Shown here: positions 1 to 9,161 of the stretch, one piece after another
Numbering within the stretch: position 1 is the first letter of the stretch
Layout of the letters: the number at the start of each line of letters is the position of its first letter
NCBI GenBank assembly: GCA_963743015.1
Contig: CAVUOD010000014.1
Location: forward strand, 124,001-188,000
Source of the DNA: CAVSRC01 sp963743015
Lineage (GTDB): Bacteria > Pseudomonadota > Alphaproteobacteria > Rhizobiales > Kaistiaceae
DNA: 64,000 bases
Direction: 5' to 3'
Translations under genes and position numbers: made by a program
The notes under the pieces: generated by a model
The model's database searches: none
Told to the model about the DNA's origin: nothing
The model's input: the letters and a program-made list of their open reading frames with translations, nothing else

Positions 1-56
1 GGACGTGAACGTGCCGACGCGCTATATCTGAAAAAAGTATAAACTGCAGGCGTCGG

Positions 57-224
57 ATGACCGTCTTTCTTACCTTCGCGACAGCGCTGGCCGCCGGTTG
101 GGTGATCGACCGGCTCGCCTTCAATGGCGACTTCTCCGCGATGATCAGGGACGAGATCGTCTTGACCTGGGCCCGCCACAGGCAGTCGCCCAAGGCGCAA
201 CGCGACACGCGACGCCCTCGCTAA
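57..224 (+). CDS. small hypothetical protein (55 aa), tentative
   Basis: An open frame starting at ATG 57 encodes a 55-residue protein with a hydrophobic N-terminus (MTVFLTFATALAAG) followed by a charged, Arg-rich tail. It ends 34 bases before the convergent 3' end of the RND permease gene. I recognise no family, and the ribosome-binding site is weak (an A/G-rich stretch just upstream). It fills the only space left of the efflux operon and has no competing frame with a known product, so it is listed, but it may be a chance ORF. Confidence 0.3.
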   Translation: MTVFLTFATALAAGWVIDRLAFNGDFSAMIRDEIVLTWARHRQSPKAQRDTRRPR

Positions 225-258
225 TTCATCTCGCGCAGCGATCGGCCGCATACGCCCG

Positions 259-3200
259 TCATTCGGCCGGCACACTGGGTGGCGTGCGCGCCACCAGCCC
301 GTGCAGCCAGTGGCCGAACCTGTTCGCGGTGCGGCTCACGTCCTCCATATAGAGATAGATCACCGGCGTGATGAACAGCGTCAGCGCCTGGGAAACGATC
401 AGTCCGCCGACCACCGCCACGCCGAGCGGCTGACGCAGCTCCGAGCTCGCACCGACGGCAAGCGCAATCGGCAGCGCCCCCATGATCGCCGCCATTGTCG
501 TCATCATGATCGGCCGGAAACGGATCAGACAGGCGGCGCGGATCGCCTCCCTGGGCGTGGCGCCGGCGCGCTGACGCACGAGCGCGAAGTCGATCATCAT
601 GATCGCGTTCTTCTTGACGATGCCGATCAGCATCAGCATGCCGATCATGGCGATGACGTCGACGTCGAAATGGAAGAGGCGCAACGTTATGAGCGCACCG
701 GCTGCGGCCGCCGGCAGGCCGGTCAGGATGGTCAGCGGGTGGATGAAGCTTTCGTAGAGGATGCCGAGCACGATGTAGATGGTCAGCACCGCGGCAAGCA
801 GCAGCAGTCCCTGGTTGGCGGCGGCATCCTGGAACACCTGCGCGGTGCCGGCAAAGCCGGTGGTGATGGTCGGTGGCAAGGCGAGTTGGCGACGGATGAC
901 GTCCATCTGGTCGGTCGCCTGGCCGAGCGACTCGCCGGCGGGCAGGTTGAAGGAGATGGTCACCGCCGGCAGCTGTCCCTGCTGGTTGACCGAGAGCAGC
1001 CCGGCGACCCGCTCGACATGGGCAAAGGCGGAAAGCGGCACCAGCTTTCCGGTCGCCGGCGCGCGCACCTTGAGGGTGTTGAGCATGTCCGCCGTCCACG
1101 GCAGCGTCGGATCATATTCGACGATCACCGGATAGCTGTCGCCGGTCTTGAAGATGGTCGAGGCCTGGTTCGAGCCGAAGCCGGCATAGAGCGAATTGCG
1201 CAGCTGTTCGCTGGTAATGCCGAGCATGGCGGCGCGGTCGCGATCGACCACCAGTTCCGCCTGCGGTGCGTTGTCCTGCACGTCGCTGGTGACGTCGGCG
1301 AAGTGCGCGTCGCGCTTCATCGCATCTTCGATCTTGCTGGCCCAGGAGAGCAGCTCCGTGCGGTCGATGCCCTGTACGACGAACTGATAGGTGCTCGCCG
1401 ATTCCCGGCCGCCGATGCGCAGGTTCTGCACCGGCGTGACGAAGCTCGAAATGCCGGCGATGCGGCCGAGCGAGCCCCTGAGATCGTTGAGGATTGCGGA
1501 CAGCGCCGGCCGCTCGTTCTTCGGCTTCAGCTCGACGAACATGTGCCCGGTGTTGGCGGTCGAGGCGCCGAAGCCGCCGCCGACCACCGAGGCGACATGC
1601 GCCACATAGGACTTGGCCTGCAGCGCCTTTTCGACCTTGTCCTGCAGCGCCAGCATGTCCTTGAAGGAGATGTCCTGGCGCGCCTCGGTGGAGACCGATA
1701 GCTGGCCGATGTCTTCCTGCGGCAGGAAGCCCTTGGGCGAGGTCTGGAAGAGCCAGATGCTGGCCGCGACCGTGGCGAAGAAGATGAGCAGCACCACGGG
1801 CCGGAAGCGCAGACCGAGATCCAGCAGCCAGCGATAGGCCGCCAGCAGGCGCGTCTCGTGGTGCTCGCCGTGGCCGGCAGCGGGTGCTCCTGCCCGCTTC
1901 GGCGAAAGCCGCGCGGCGAGCATCGGCGTCAGCGTCAGCGACACCAGCGACGAGGCGATGATCGAGATCGTCACCACCATGGCAAATTCGTTGAAGATGC
2001 GGCCGACGATGCCGCCCATCAGCAGGATGGGAAGGAACACGGCGACCAGCGACGCGGTGATCGAGACGATGGTGAAGCCCACCTCGCGGCTGCCGGCAAG
2101 CGCCGCCTCGAAGGGCGGCATGCCCTCCTCGATGTGGCGGACGATGTTCTCCAGCATGACAATGGCATCGTCGACCACCAGACCGACGGCGAGCGTCAGG
2201 CCGAGCAGCGAGATGTTGTCGATGGAGAAGCCGAGCACGTACATGACCGCCAGCGTGGCAATCAGCGAGATCGGCACGGCGAGTACCGGAATGACGGTGA
2301 TCGTCAGCCGGCGCAGGAAGAGGAGGATGACCAGCGCCACCAGCGCGATGGTGATGCCCAGCGTCATCTCGACGTCGCCCACCGCCTGGGTGATCGAGGT
2401 GGCGCGGTCGTTGAGCACGTTGAGGCTGCCCGACGGCCCGAGGTCGCTGGCGAACCTGGGCAGCATCGCCTTGACCTGATCGACGACGGCAACGGTGTTG
2501 GCGTCCGGCTCGCGGAACACCGCCAGCACCAGCGACGGCGTGCCGTCATAGGTGCTCAGCGTCTGGGTGTTGGCAACCGAATCGATGACGTTGGCTACGT
2601 CGCCGAGGCGCACTGGCTTGCCGTTCGGCGAGGCGATGATGATCTGGCGGAACTGATCCGCCGTCGTCATCGGCGTGTCGGTCTGGATGGCGAGGTTCTG
2701 GTTGCGGCCCTCGAGCGTGCCCACCGGCGAGATCGAGTTGGCGGCACCAATGGCCGAGGTCACCTGATCGATGCCGATGCTGAGCCCGGCCAGCGCATAG
2801 GGGTTGACCTCGGCGCGCACGGCGAACTTCTTGGCACCGAAGACCTGTACCTCGCCGACCCCGTTGAGTTGGGAGAGTGCCGGCGACACCACCTGCTCGG
2901 CGAAGTCGTCGAGCTGCGGCATGGTCATTGTCTTGCTCTGCAGCGCCAGCAGCAGGATCGGCGCGTCGGCCGGGTTGACCTTGCGATAGCTCGGCGGCGT
3001 GGTCATGTTGGCCGGCAACTGGCGCAGCGTGCGCGCGATCGCTGCCTGAACGTCGGCAGCCGCCTGGTCGATATTACGACTGAGATCGAACTGGATGACG
3101 ATGGAGGTCGCCCCCTGCACGCTCCTGGCGGTCATCGTCTGGACCGCGGGGATGGTGGTGAACTGCTTGATGAGGGGGGTGGCCACCGAGTTCGCCATGG

Positions 3201-3372
3201 TGTCGGGCGAAGCACCCGGCAGGTTCGCCGAAACCGTGATGACGGGGAAGTCGACATTGGGGAGCGCCGCCACCGGCAGGTAGCGATAGGCGAAGAGGCC
3301 GGCGCCGACGAGCGCGATGGCAAGCAGGATCGTCGCCACAGGGCGGCGGATGAAGGGGGCCGAGATGTTCAT
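259..3372 (-). CDS. RND efflux permease (AcrB/MdtB-like, HAE1 type)
   Basis: This encodes an inner-membrane proton-driven efflux pump of about 1037 residues, the usual size of the hydrophobe/amphiphile RND family. Chosen start is the ATG giving MNISAPFIRRPVATILL, the classic RND N-terminus with the first membrane helix; the longer upstream frame has no such features. Transmembrane helix 4 carries the proton-relay aspartates in GLVVDDAIVMLEN (about residues 400-412). Two large periplasmic loops flank helices 2-6 and 8-12, as expected. It lies 13 bases downstream of its membrane-fusion partner, so the two form an adaptor-permease operon. No outer-membrane channel gene is present here, so a TolC-like protein elsewhere is presumed. 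Substrate cannot be deduced; aromatic compounds, drugs or bile-like compounds are typical for the family. Confidence 0.93.
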   Translation of the reverse strand: MNISAPFIRRPVATILLAIALVGAGLFAYRYLPVAALPNVDFPVITVSANLPGASPDTMANSVATPLIKQFTTIPAVQTMTARSVQGATSIVIQFDLSRNIDQAAADVQAAIARTLRQLPANMTTPPSYRKVNPADAPILLLALQSKTMTMPQLDDFAEQVVSPALSQLNGVGEVQVFGAKKFAVRAEVNPYALAGLSIGIDQVTSAIGAANSISPVGTLEGRNQNLAIQTDTPMTTADQFRQIIIASPNGKPVRLGDVANVIDSVANTQTLSTYDGTPSLVLAVFREPDANTVAVVDQVKAMLPRFASDLGPSGSLNVLNDRATSITQAVGDVEMTLGITIALVALVILLFLRRLTITVIPVLAVPISLIATLAVMYVLGFSIDNISLLGLTLAVGLVVDDAIVMLENIVRHIEEGMPPFEAALAGSREVGFTIVSITASLVAVFLPILLMGGIVGRIFNEFAMVVTISIIASSLVSLTLTPMLAARLSPKRAGAPAAGHGEHHETRLLAAYRWLLDLGLRFRPVVLLIFFATVAASIWLFQTSPKGFLPQEDIGQLSVSTEARQDISFKDMLALQDKVEKALQAKSYVAHVASVVGGGFGASTANTGHMFVELKPKNERPALSAILNDLRGSLGRIAGISSFVTPVQNLRIGGRESASTYQFVVQGIDRTELLSWASKIEDAMKRDAHFADVTSDVQDNAPQAELVVDRDRAAMLGITSEQLRNSLYAGFGSNQASTIFKTGDSYPVIVEYDPTLPWTADMLNTLKVRAPATGKLVPLSAFAHVERVAGLLSVNQQGQLPAVTISFNLPAGESLGQATDQMDVIRRQLALPPTITTGFAGTAQVFQDAAANQGLLLLAAVLTIYIVLGILYESFIHPLTILTGLPAAAAGALITLRLFHFDVDVIAMIGMLMLIGIVKKNAIMMIDFALVRQRAGATPREAIRAACLIRFRPIMMTTMAAIMGALPIALAVGASSELRQPLGVAVVGGLIVSQALTLFITPVIYLYMEDVSRTANRFGHWLHGLVARTPPSVPAE

Positions 3373-3385
3373 CGTCCGGGCACCC

Positions 3386-4597
3386 TCAGTTGACTGCCGT
3401 CGGCGGCTTGCCGGCGCCGGCATGCTTGCCCGCGGCGCTTCCCGGTACGCGCACCGGTGAACCTTCGGCCAGGCGCAGCTGGCCCTCGACCACGACCTGA
3501 TCGCCCGGTTTCAGGCCGGAGGTGATGACCGAGGAACTGCCGGTTGCCTCGCCCACCGTCACCGTCTGCTCGGTGACGGTCGAATTCGGCTTCAGGAGGA
3601 ACACGAAAGCGCGGCTGCCATTGAGCTGCACCGCCACCGAGGGCACCACGGTGGCATCGGGGATCGTGCCGAGTTGCGCCTTGACGCGCACATATTCGCC
3701 CGGCCACAGCACCTCGCCGGCATTGGCCACCTCGGCCTTGACCGTCACCGTGCCCGAGGACGCATCGACGGCGGAATCGATGAAGTCGAGGGTGCCGTCG
3801 GAGAGCGTCTTGCCGTTCTCAGCGTCGATGACCGACACCGAAGCCGGCGGGCTTGCAGCAAGCGCTTTGCGGAAGGAATCGAGATCGCGCTGCGGCACCT
3901 GGAACGACACCCGCACCGGCGCCATCTGGGTGATGGTCAGCAGCGGCGTCGTATCGCTGGCATGGATGAGGGCGCCGGCCGAATAGTTGACCTGCCCGAC
4001 GCGGCCGGCAATCGGTGCGGTGATCGTCGTATAGCCGAGCTGCACCTGGTCGGCCTGCAGCTGCGCCTTGTCGCTGGCGACACTGCCGCGCGCCACGTCA
4101 ACGGCGGCTTGCTGCTGGCCTGCCTGTTGCGCCGTCACGTCGCCGTGGGCGAGCAGCGTCTGGGTGCGCGTGAGGTCGGCATCGGCCTGGGTGAGCGTCG
4201 CCTGGTCCTTGGCAATGGCGGCCTGGTCCTTGGCGATCGCCGCGCGGATCGTGCGGTCGTCGAGGCGGAAGAGAACGTCCCCCGCCTTGACCGTCTGGCC
4301 TTCGCTGACCGCCACGTCGAGGATGACGCCGTCGACGCGCGTGCGCAGGGCGACGTCGGCAATCGGCTCGACCGAACCGACATAGGTCGCCGTCACCGGC
4401 ACGGTCCTGCTTTCGGCGGTGGCGGTGATCACGGCAATCGGCGCGCCGTGACGGCCTGACGCTCCGCCACCGGTGGCGCGTTGCCCTGCGCCGGTTGTCG
4501 GTGGGGCCTCGGGCGCCGCGTGCAGACGCGGATAGACGATGAAACCCCCGACCAGAAGGACGAGGAGGCCAACCCACACCAGGCGCTTGGAGCTCAT
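3386..4597 (-). CDS. RND membrane-fusion (periplasmic adaptor) protein
   Basis: The product is a 403-residue HlyD/AcrA-type adaptor. I use the ATG at 4597 (MSSKRLVWVGLLVLLVGG) because it opens directly into a single N-terminal membrane anchor; an in-frame ATG 17 codons earlier lacks support. A lipoyl half-motif (RVDGVILDVAVSEGQTVKAG) and its partner (ITAPIAGRVGQVNYSAG) flank an alpha-helical hairpin rich in repeated Ala-Asp/Lys/Gln heptads (about residues 110-170), followed by beta-barrel and membrane-proximal domains. It precedes the RND permease by 13 bases and should link that pump to an outer-membrane channel. The end of the protein is polar and low in complexity. Confidence 0.92.
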   Translation of the reverse strand: MSSKRLVWVGLLVLLVGGFIVYPRLHAAPEAPPTTGAGQRATGGGASGRHGAPIAVITATAESRTVPVTATYVGSVEPIADVALRTRVDGVILDVAVSEGQTVKAGDVLFRLDDRTIRAAIAKDQAAIAKDQATLTQADADLTRTQTLLAHGDVTAQQAGQQQAAVDVARGSVASDKAQLQADQVQLGYTTITAPIAGRVGQVNYSAGALIHASDTTPLLTITQMAPVRVSFQVPQRDLDSFRKALAASPPASVSVIDAENGKTLSDGTLDFIDSAVDASSGTVTVKAEVANAGEVLWPGEYVRVKAQLGTIPDATVVPSVAVQLNGSRAFVFLLKPNSTVTEQTVTVGEATGSSSVITSGLKPGDQVVVEGQLRLAEGSPVRVPGSAAGKHAGAGKPPTAVN

Positions 4598-4768
4598 TAT
4601 GGTCACCGTCGAACAACAGCGCCCTTCGCGAGGGGCCGCCCAAATCAACGGATCGCGGGAGGATTTCCGGCGGCCGACCGTCGCCGCCGCCGGATTAAAT
4701 TATCGTCATGATTGCGGCGGACCGTGGAGCGGGGGCCCGGGCCGAGCCTGCGGGCGTGCCCGCTTTGC

Positions 4769-5311
4769 TCAATAAAACCCGATTTTCCTTCGCCGCGGCG
4801 GTTTGCGCTCGGAGACCTCGATGCCGTCGGCGGGGTCTTCGGCCGGCCATTCGACGACATGGTCCTCGAAATCGTCGATCGACTTGCCGACCTCGCTTTC
4901 CGTGCGCCCGCGCACCGAAATGCCGGCCTGGTGCACCGTCTCGGGATCGCCCGAGACCAGCGGGTGCCACCAGTAGAGGTCGCGCTTCTCGGCGACCAGG
5001 CGATAGCCGCAGGTCGGCGGCAGCCAGTTGAGCGCGCGCACGCTTTCCGGGGTCAGCGCGATGCAGCCCGGAACCTTCTCGTGGCGGTGGCGATAGTCCT
5101 TGCAGCGGCAGGTCTCGCCGTCGAGCAGCTCGCAGGCGAGATCGGTCCACTCGATCGCGCCGGTATCCTCGTATTCGAGCTTGTTCAGGCAGCAGCGGCC
5201 GCAGCCGTCGCAGAGCTGCTCCCACTCCGTCTTGCTCAGCTCTTCCAGCGTCTTTGTCCGCCAGAAGGGCTCCGCCGGCGCGCGCGTTTTCCGTTCCCAA
5301 CTCACGGACAT
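4769..5311 (-). CDS. YcgN-like cysteine cluster protein (UPF0260)
   Basis: This 180-residue soluble protein belongs to the YcgN/YkgJ cysteine-cluster family (UPF0260). The defining cluster is CDGCGRCCLNKLEYED near residues 34-50, with further cysteines in CELLDGETCRCKDY and CIALTP, so a zinc or iron-sulfur site is expected; function is unknown. The C-terminus is basic (KPPRRRKIGFY). The length fits the family. It is monocistronic, and an A+T-rich gap of about 280 bases separates it from the divergent osmoprotectant operon. Confidence 0.9.
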   Translation of the reverse strand: MSVSWERKTRAPAEPFWRTKTLEELSKTEWEQLCDGCGRCCLNKLEYEDTGAIEWTDLACELLDGETCRCKDYRHRHEKVPGCIALTPESVRALNWLPPTCGYRLVAEKRDLYWWHPLVSGDPETVHQAGISVRGRTESEVGKSIDDFEDHVVEWPAEDPADGIEVSERKPPRRRKIGFY

Positions 5312-5488
5312 CCCTTTCCTGTCCGAACCTTATGCCACGACCGGCGCAAAACCGTGCTCCCGGCAGGTTTGCGCCGCGGTCTACCGCGGTATTTCAAGAG
5401 AAATTGCATCATTTCTTGAGGCTATAAGTCTCTATTCGATTTTTTCTTTGTGCCAATATTCTCAATTTGATAGATATCGTTTTCCACT

Positions 5489-5517
5489 TTGACAATACAT
5501 GCATCGTTATTTATCGC
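5489..5517 (+). promoter_or_regulatory. candidate sigma70 promoter of the osmoprotectant ABC operon
   Basis: A perfect -35 hexamer TTGACA (5489-5494) is followed after 17 bases by TATCGC (5512-5517), a weak -10. It sits about 75 bases before the first permease start, inside a strongly A+T-rich block (about 5395-5560) that contrasts with the GC-rich surroundings. The -10 is poor, so an activator may be needed. This is a motif match only. Confidence 0.4.
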
Positions 5518-5590
5518 TTTGGTTTCCCCGCAATATTTTCTTGTCACCGTTGCATTGCGTCGTCATATCGGCAATCTTGCCTGACAATCC

Positions 5591-6244
5591 ATGGACACAC
5601 TCAATTACATCATTGCCAACTGGCACCTGATCCTTTTGCGCACCGGTGATCACTTGTCGATCGTCGGCGTCGCCGTGGGGCTGGCCATCCTCACCGGCGT
5701 GCCCCTCGGCATCGCCATCACCCAGAACCGGCGGGCCGCCGATGCCGTGCTCTATATCGCCTCGATCGTCATCACGATTCCGTCCATCGCCCTGTTCGGC
5801 ATGATGATCCCGGTGCTGTCGCTGATCGGTCACGGCATCGGCTATCTGCCGGCGGTGATCGCGGTGCTGCTCTATTCGCAGCTGCCCATCATCCGCAACA
5901 CCTACACCGCCATCCACAATGTCGATCCGGCCCTGCGCGAGGCCGCACGCGGCATGGGGCTGACCCGTTTCCAGCGCCTGCGCGAGGTGGAAATCCCGAT
6001 CGCGGTGCCGGTCATCATGTCGGGCGTGCGGGTCGCCGTGGTGATGAATATCGGGGTGACCGCGATTGCCGCCTATATCGGCGCCGGGGGACTGGGCGTC
6101 TTCATATCCCGCGGCATCAGCCAGACCGATCCGCGCCAGCTGATCACCGGCGCGCTGGCGGTCAGCATTCTGGCCGTCGTCGCCGATATCGCCCTTCTTG
6201 GCCTGCAGCGGCTCATCACCTCACCGGGGCTGAGACAGTCATGA
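5591..6244 (+). CDS. osmoprotectant/choline ABC transporter permease (OpuC/OsmU type)
   Basis: A 217-residue inner-membrane permease with about five to six helices. The ABC-permease EAA loop is seen as EAARGMGLTRFQRLREVEIP (about residues 117-136), and the IGAGGLGVFISRGI segment after it is typical of glycine-betaine/choline permeases. It is the first gene of a permease-ATPase-permease-binding-protein operon; its stop overlaps the ATPase start by four bases (ATGA). The start has no evident Shine-Dalgarno sequence, but no better upstream start exists. The arrangement resembles yehW-yehX-yehY-yehZ (osmU). Confidence 0.92.
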   Translation: MDTLNYIIANWHLILLRTGDHLSIVGVAVGLAILTGVPLGIAITQNRRAADAVLYIASIVITIPSIALFGMMIPVLSLIGHGIGYLPAVIAVLLYSQLPIIRNTYTAIHNVDPALREAARGMGLTRFQRLREVEIPIAVPVIMSGVRVAVVMNIGVTAIAAYIGAGGLGVFISRGISQTDPRQLITGALAVSILAVVADIALLGLQRLITSPGLRQS

Positions 6245-7353
6245 TCCGACTCGAACACGTCACCAAGGTCTTTCCCAACGGCCTGGTGCCGGCGGTCGAC
6301 CAGGTCACCATGGAGGTGCCGGCCGGCGAGATCTGCGTCCTGCTCGGGCCGTCCGGCTGCGGCAAGACGACGACCATGAAGATGGTCAACCGGCTGATCG
6401 AACCGACCTCGGGCGAGATCTTCATCGACGACAAGAATACCGCCGAGCAGAACCCGGTCGAGCTGCGCCGTTCCCTCGGCTACGTCATCCAGCAGATCGG
6501 CCTCTTCCCCAACAAGACCATCGCGGACAACATCTGCATCGTCCCCGACATCCTCGGCATGGACAAGGCGAAGTCGCGCCAGCGCGCCGCCGAACTCCTC
6601 GACATGGTCGGGCTCGACCCGTCGATCTTCCTCAAGCGCTATCCCAAGGAACTGTCCGGCGGCCAGCAGCAGCGCATCGGCGTGCTCCGGGCCATCGCCC
6701 ACGACCCGCCGGTGCTGCTCATGGACGAGCCCTTCGGCGCCATCGACCCGATCAACCGGGCGGTCATCCAGGACGAGTTCCTGAAGATGCAGGCGCAGTT
6801 CAAGAAGACGATCATGTTCGTCAGCCACGACATCGACGAGGCGGTGAAGATGGCCGACCGCATTGCCATCTTCCGCGACGGCCGGCTCGTCCAGTACGAC
6901 ACCCCTGACAGTCTGCTTGCCCACCCCAAGAACAACTTCGTTTCGGACTTCGTCGGCGGCGACCGCACGCTGAAGCGCCTGCAACTGCTCAAGGTGCCGG
7001 ATGCCATGATGCACAATCCGCCCAGCGTGCAGGCCGAGGACACGCTGGCGCGCGCCACCGAACTGATGCAGGAGCACGGGCACACGGCCATCGTCATGGT
7101 CGGGCCGCGCGGCCGCGCGCGCGGATTCGTCGACCTGCGTGCGGCCCGCGAGACAAGAGGCCGGGTCGGCGAGCATGTCGAGGGCTTGCCGACGACGATC
7201 GACCTCTCGGAGAACCTGCGGACCGCCGTCTCAACCATGTTCCGCCACGACGTCAGCTGGCTGGCCTGCGTCGACGACGACGGCATATTCAAGGGCTATG
7301 TGACGCTGCGCGGCATCACCCATCTGCTGGCACAGGCCTATCGCGATGGCTGA
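6241..7353 (+). CDS. osmoprotectant ABC transporter ATP-binding protein with C-terminal CBS region
   Basis: A 370-residue ATPase that drives import through the two flanking permeases. Walker A is GPSGCGKTTT (about residues 37-46), the ABC signature is LSGGQQQR, Walker B is VLLMDEPFGAID, and the switch histidine lies in FVSHDIDEA. After the nucleotide-binding domain come about 120 residues with the layout of a CBS-domain region (VQAEDTLARATELMQEHGHTA onwards), as in OpuCA/ProV-type ATPases, where it senses ionic strength or nucleotides. It overlaps the upstream permease by four bases and the downstream permease by eight, indicating translational coupling. Confidence 0.94.
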   Translation: MIRLEHVTKVFPNGLVPAVDQVTMEVPAGEICVLLGPSGCGKTTTMKMVNRLIEPTSGEIFIDDKNTAEQNPVELRRSLGYVIQQIGLFPNKTIADNICIVPDILGMDKAKSRQRAAELLDMVGLDPSIFLKRYPKELSGGQQQRIGVLRAIAHDPPVLLMDEPFGAIDPINRAVIQDEFLKMQAQFKKTIMFVSHDIDEAVKMADRIAIFRDGRLVQYDTPDSLLAHPKNNFVSDFVGGDRTLKRLQLLKVPDAMMHNPPSVQAEDTLARATELMQEHGHTAIVMVGPRGRARGFVDLRAARETRGRVGEHVEGLPTTIDLSENLRTAVSTMFRHDVSWLACVDDDGIFKGYVTLRGITHLLAQAYRDG

Positions 7354-8086
7354 TGCGCTCGAGACCGTCGGGCTGCAGCGGCTGTGGCGCAACGGCCTCT
7401 ATGTGCTCGTCTTCGCGCTCGGCGCCTGGGCGTGGGCCGGCGGCATGTTGCCGGCGATCTTCGACCAGTGGGACGACGTCACCTACCTGACCCGGCAGCA
7501 CATCGAACTCGTGGCGATCTCGGGCGGCCTGGCGATCGCCGTCGGTGTGCCGCTCGGCGTGCTGCTGACGCGCCCGCGCTTCCGCCGCTACGGCAATTTC
7601 GCCCTGCAGACCTTGAATATCGGCGCAACCATCCCGACGCTGGCGCTGCTCGCCCTGTCGATGAGCGTGCTCGGCATCGGCAACGTGCCGGCGGTCTTCG
7701 GCCTGTTCGTCGCGACCATTCTGCCGATCGTCGCCAATACGCTGGCCGGCATCCGCGCCGTGCCGCCGCATCTGATCGAGGCGGCGAACGGCATGGGACT
7801 CAGCCCCCGCCAGATCCTGTGGCAGGTGGAACTGCCCAACGCCCTGTTCGTCATCTATGCCGGCATCCGCTCGGCATTGGCGATCAATGTCGGCACGGTG
7901 CCATTGGCCTTCCTCATCGGCGGCGGGGGCTTGGGCGAGCTGATCTTCACGGGCATCGCCCTCAACGATTTTCCCACCATGCTTGCCGGTGCAGTGCCGA
8001 CTGCGCTGCTCGCCATTCTGGTCGATTTCATCGTCGGCCAATTTCAGCTCTGGACGATCCCGCGCGGTGTCAACCCGCTGCGTTGA
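7346..8086 (+). CDS. osmoprotectant ABC transporter permease (second subunit)
   Basis: A 246-residue permease, the second membrane subunit of the importer. The EAA loop is EAANGMGLSPRQILWQVELP (about residues 147-166), followed by the usual IGGGGLGELIFTGIAL segment. It carries one more N-terminal helix than its partner at 5591. Its ATG lies inside the end of the ATPase gene (eight-base overlap), so it is likely translated by coupling. Two non-identical permeases plus a separate binding protein are typical of OpuC/OsmU systems, unlike the single-permease ProW type. Confidence 0.92.
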   Translation: MADALETVGLQRLWRNGLYVLVFALGAWAWAGGMLPAIFDQWDDVTYLTRQHIELVAISGGLAIAVGVPLGVLLTRPRFRRYGNFALQTLNIGATIPTLALLALSMSVLGIGNVPAVFGLFVATILPIVANTLAGIRAVPPHLIEAANGMGLSPRQILWQVELPNALFVIYAGIRSALAINVGTVPLAFLIGGGGLGELIFTGIALNDFPTMLAGAVPTALLAILVDFIVGQFQLWTIPRGVNPLR

Positions 8087-8134
8087 TCGACAGAGCCCCC
8101 TTCGCACAGCAGAAACCAGAGAGGAGACGACCCT

Positions 8135-9022
8135 ATGAAACGACTGACGAAGATACTGGCGGTATCGCTTGCCGCCGTGTTGCTCGGTTCCACCGCCCAG
8201 GCGGCGACCATCGTCGTGGGCGGCAAGGACTTCACCGAACAGCTTCTGCTGACGGAAATGACCGCACAGCTGCTCAAGGCCAAGGGCTTCGACGTCGACA
8301 AGCGCGACGGCATGGGCTCGACCGTGGTGCGCCAGGCCCAGGTCAACGGTCAGATCGACGTCTACTGGGAATACACCGGCACGTCGCTGGTCACCTACAA
8401 CCACCAGGACAGCGCCGGACTGAATGCCAAGCAGACCTATGACAAGGTCAAGGAACTCGACGCCAAGCAGGGCCTGACCTGGCTCAATCCGTCCAAGGCC
8501 AACGACACCTACGGACTTGCCGTGCGCGCCAAGAACGAAAAGACCAATTCGCTGAACACGCTGTCGGACATGGCGGCGGCCTACAATGCCGGCAAGCATC
8601 CGGTGATGGCGCTCGGTGCCGAATTCTCCAAGCGCCCCGACGGTCTGCCGGGCATCGAGAAGGCCTATGGCTTCAAGGTGAGCCGCGACGACATCGCCGC
8701 CATGCAGGATGCCCTCACCTATGCCGCGCTGAAGGATGGCAAGGCCGATATCGCCGAGGTCTTCACCACCGACGGCCGCATCAAGGCGTTCAATTTCCGC
8801 GTGCTCAAGGACGACAAGGAGTTCTTCCCGAACTACGCCATCGCCCCGGTCGTGCGCACCGACACGCTGAAGAACAATCCCGGCCTGGCGCCGCTGCTCG
8901 ACGCCCTGTCGGCGGAGCTGACCGATACCGCCATGCAGACGATGAACGCGGCGGTCGATGTCGACAAGAAGTCGATCGCGGACGTCGCCGCCGGATTCCT
9001 CAAGGAGAAGGGCCTGATCTAG
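8135..9022 (+). CDS. osmoprotectant/glycine betaine substrate-binding protein (OpuAC family)
   Basis: A 295-residue periplasmic binding protein. It has a Sec signal peptide (MKRLTKILAVSLAAVLLG then Ala-X-Ala cleavage after STAQA) and the family signatures GGKDFTEQLLL near the mature N-terminus and VYWEYTGTSL around residue 90. A strong GAGGAG Shine-Dalgarno lies 10 bases before the ATG. It follows the permease after 48 bases and a perfect 12-bp hairpin follows it, so it closes the operon. Ligands in this family include glycine betaine, choline, proline betaine and carnitine; the sequence does not decide between them. Confidence 0.93.
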   Translation: MKRLTKILAVSLAAVLLGSTAQAATIVVGGKDFTEQLLLTEMTAQLLKAKGFDVDKRDGMGSTVVRQAQVNGQIDVYWEYTGTSLVTYNHQDSAGLNAKQTYDKVKELDAKQGLTWLNPSKANDTYGLAVRAKNEKTNSLNTLSDMAAAYNAGKHPVMALGAEFSKRPDGLPGIEKAYGFKVSRDDIAAMQDALTYAALKDGKADIAEVFTTDGRIKAFNFRVLKDDKEFFPNYAIAPVVRTDTLKNNPGLAPLLDALSAELTDTAMQTMNAAVDVDKKSIADVAAGFLKEKGLI

Positions 9023-9038
9023 GCATCGGGCCGGTTCT

Positions 9039-9068
9039 GTCGCCGGCGCTGGTCAAAGCGCCGGCGAC
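9039..9068 (+). terminator. hairpin terminator after the osmoprotectant operon
   Basis: A perfect 12-bp inverted repeat (GTCGCCGGCGCT / AGCGCCGGCGAC) with a six-base loop begins 16 bases after the binding-protein stop. It is not followed by a clear T-run (ACCTTACCC), so it may be a weak or Rho-assisted terminator. Confidence 0.6.
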
Positions 9069-9161
9069 ACCTTACCCTAACATTAACGTCCTTCTCCAAG
9101 TCTTTACGATATTTCGTAATTCCGCGTGACGCTGGCGGCTTTCCAATCTACCTTGCCGGCC

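Noticed and set aside
1858..3393. Long plus-strand open frame antisense to the first RND permease
   Set aside because: Composition is Arg/His/Asp-rich with no domain; it is a shadow of the real minus-strand gene. Several similar frames occur opposite the RND, Mrp-like and MCM genes.
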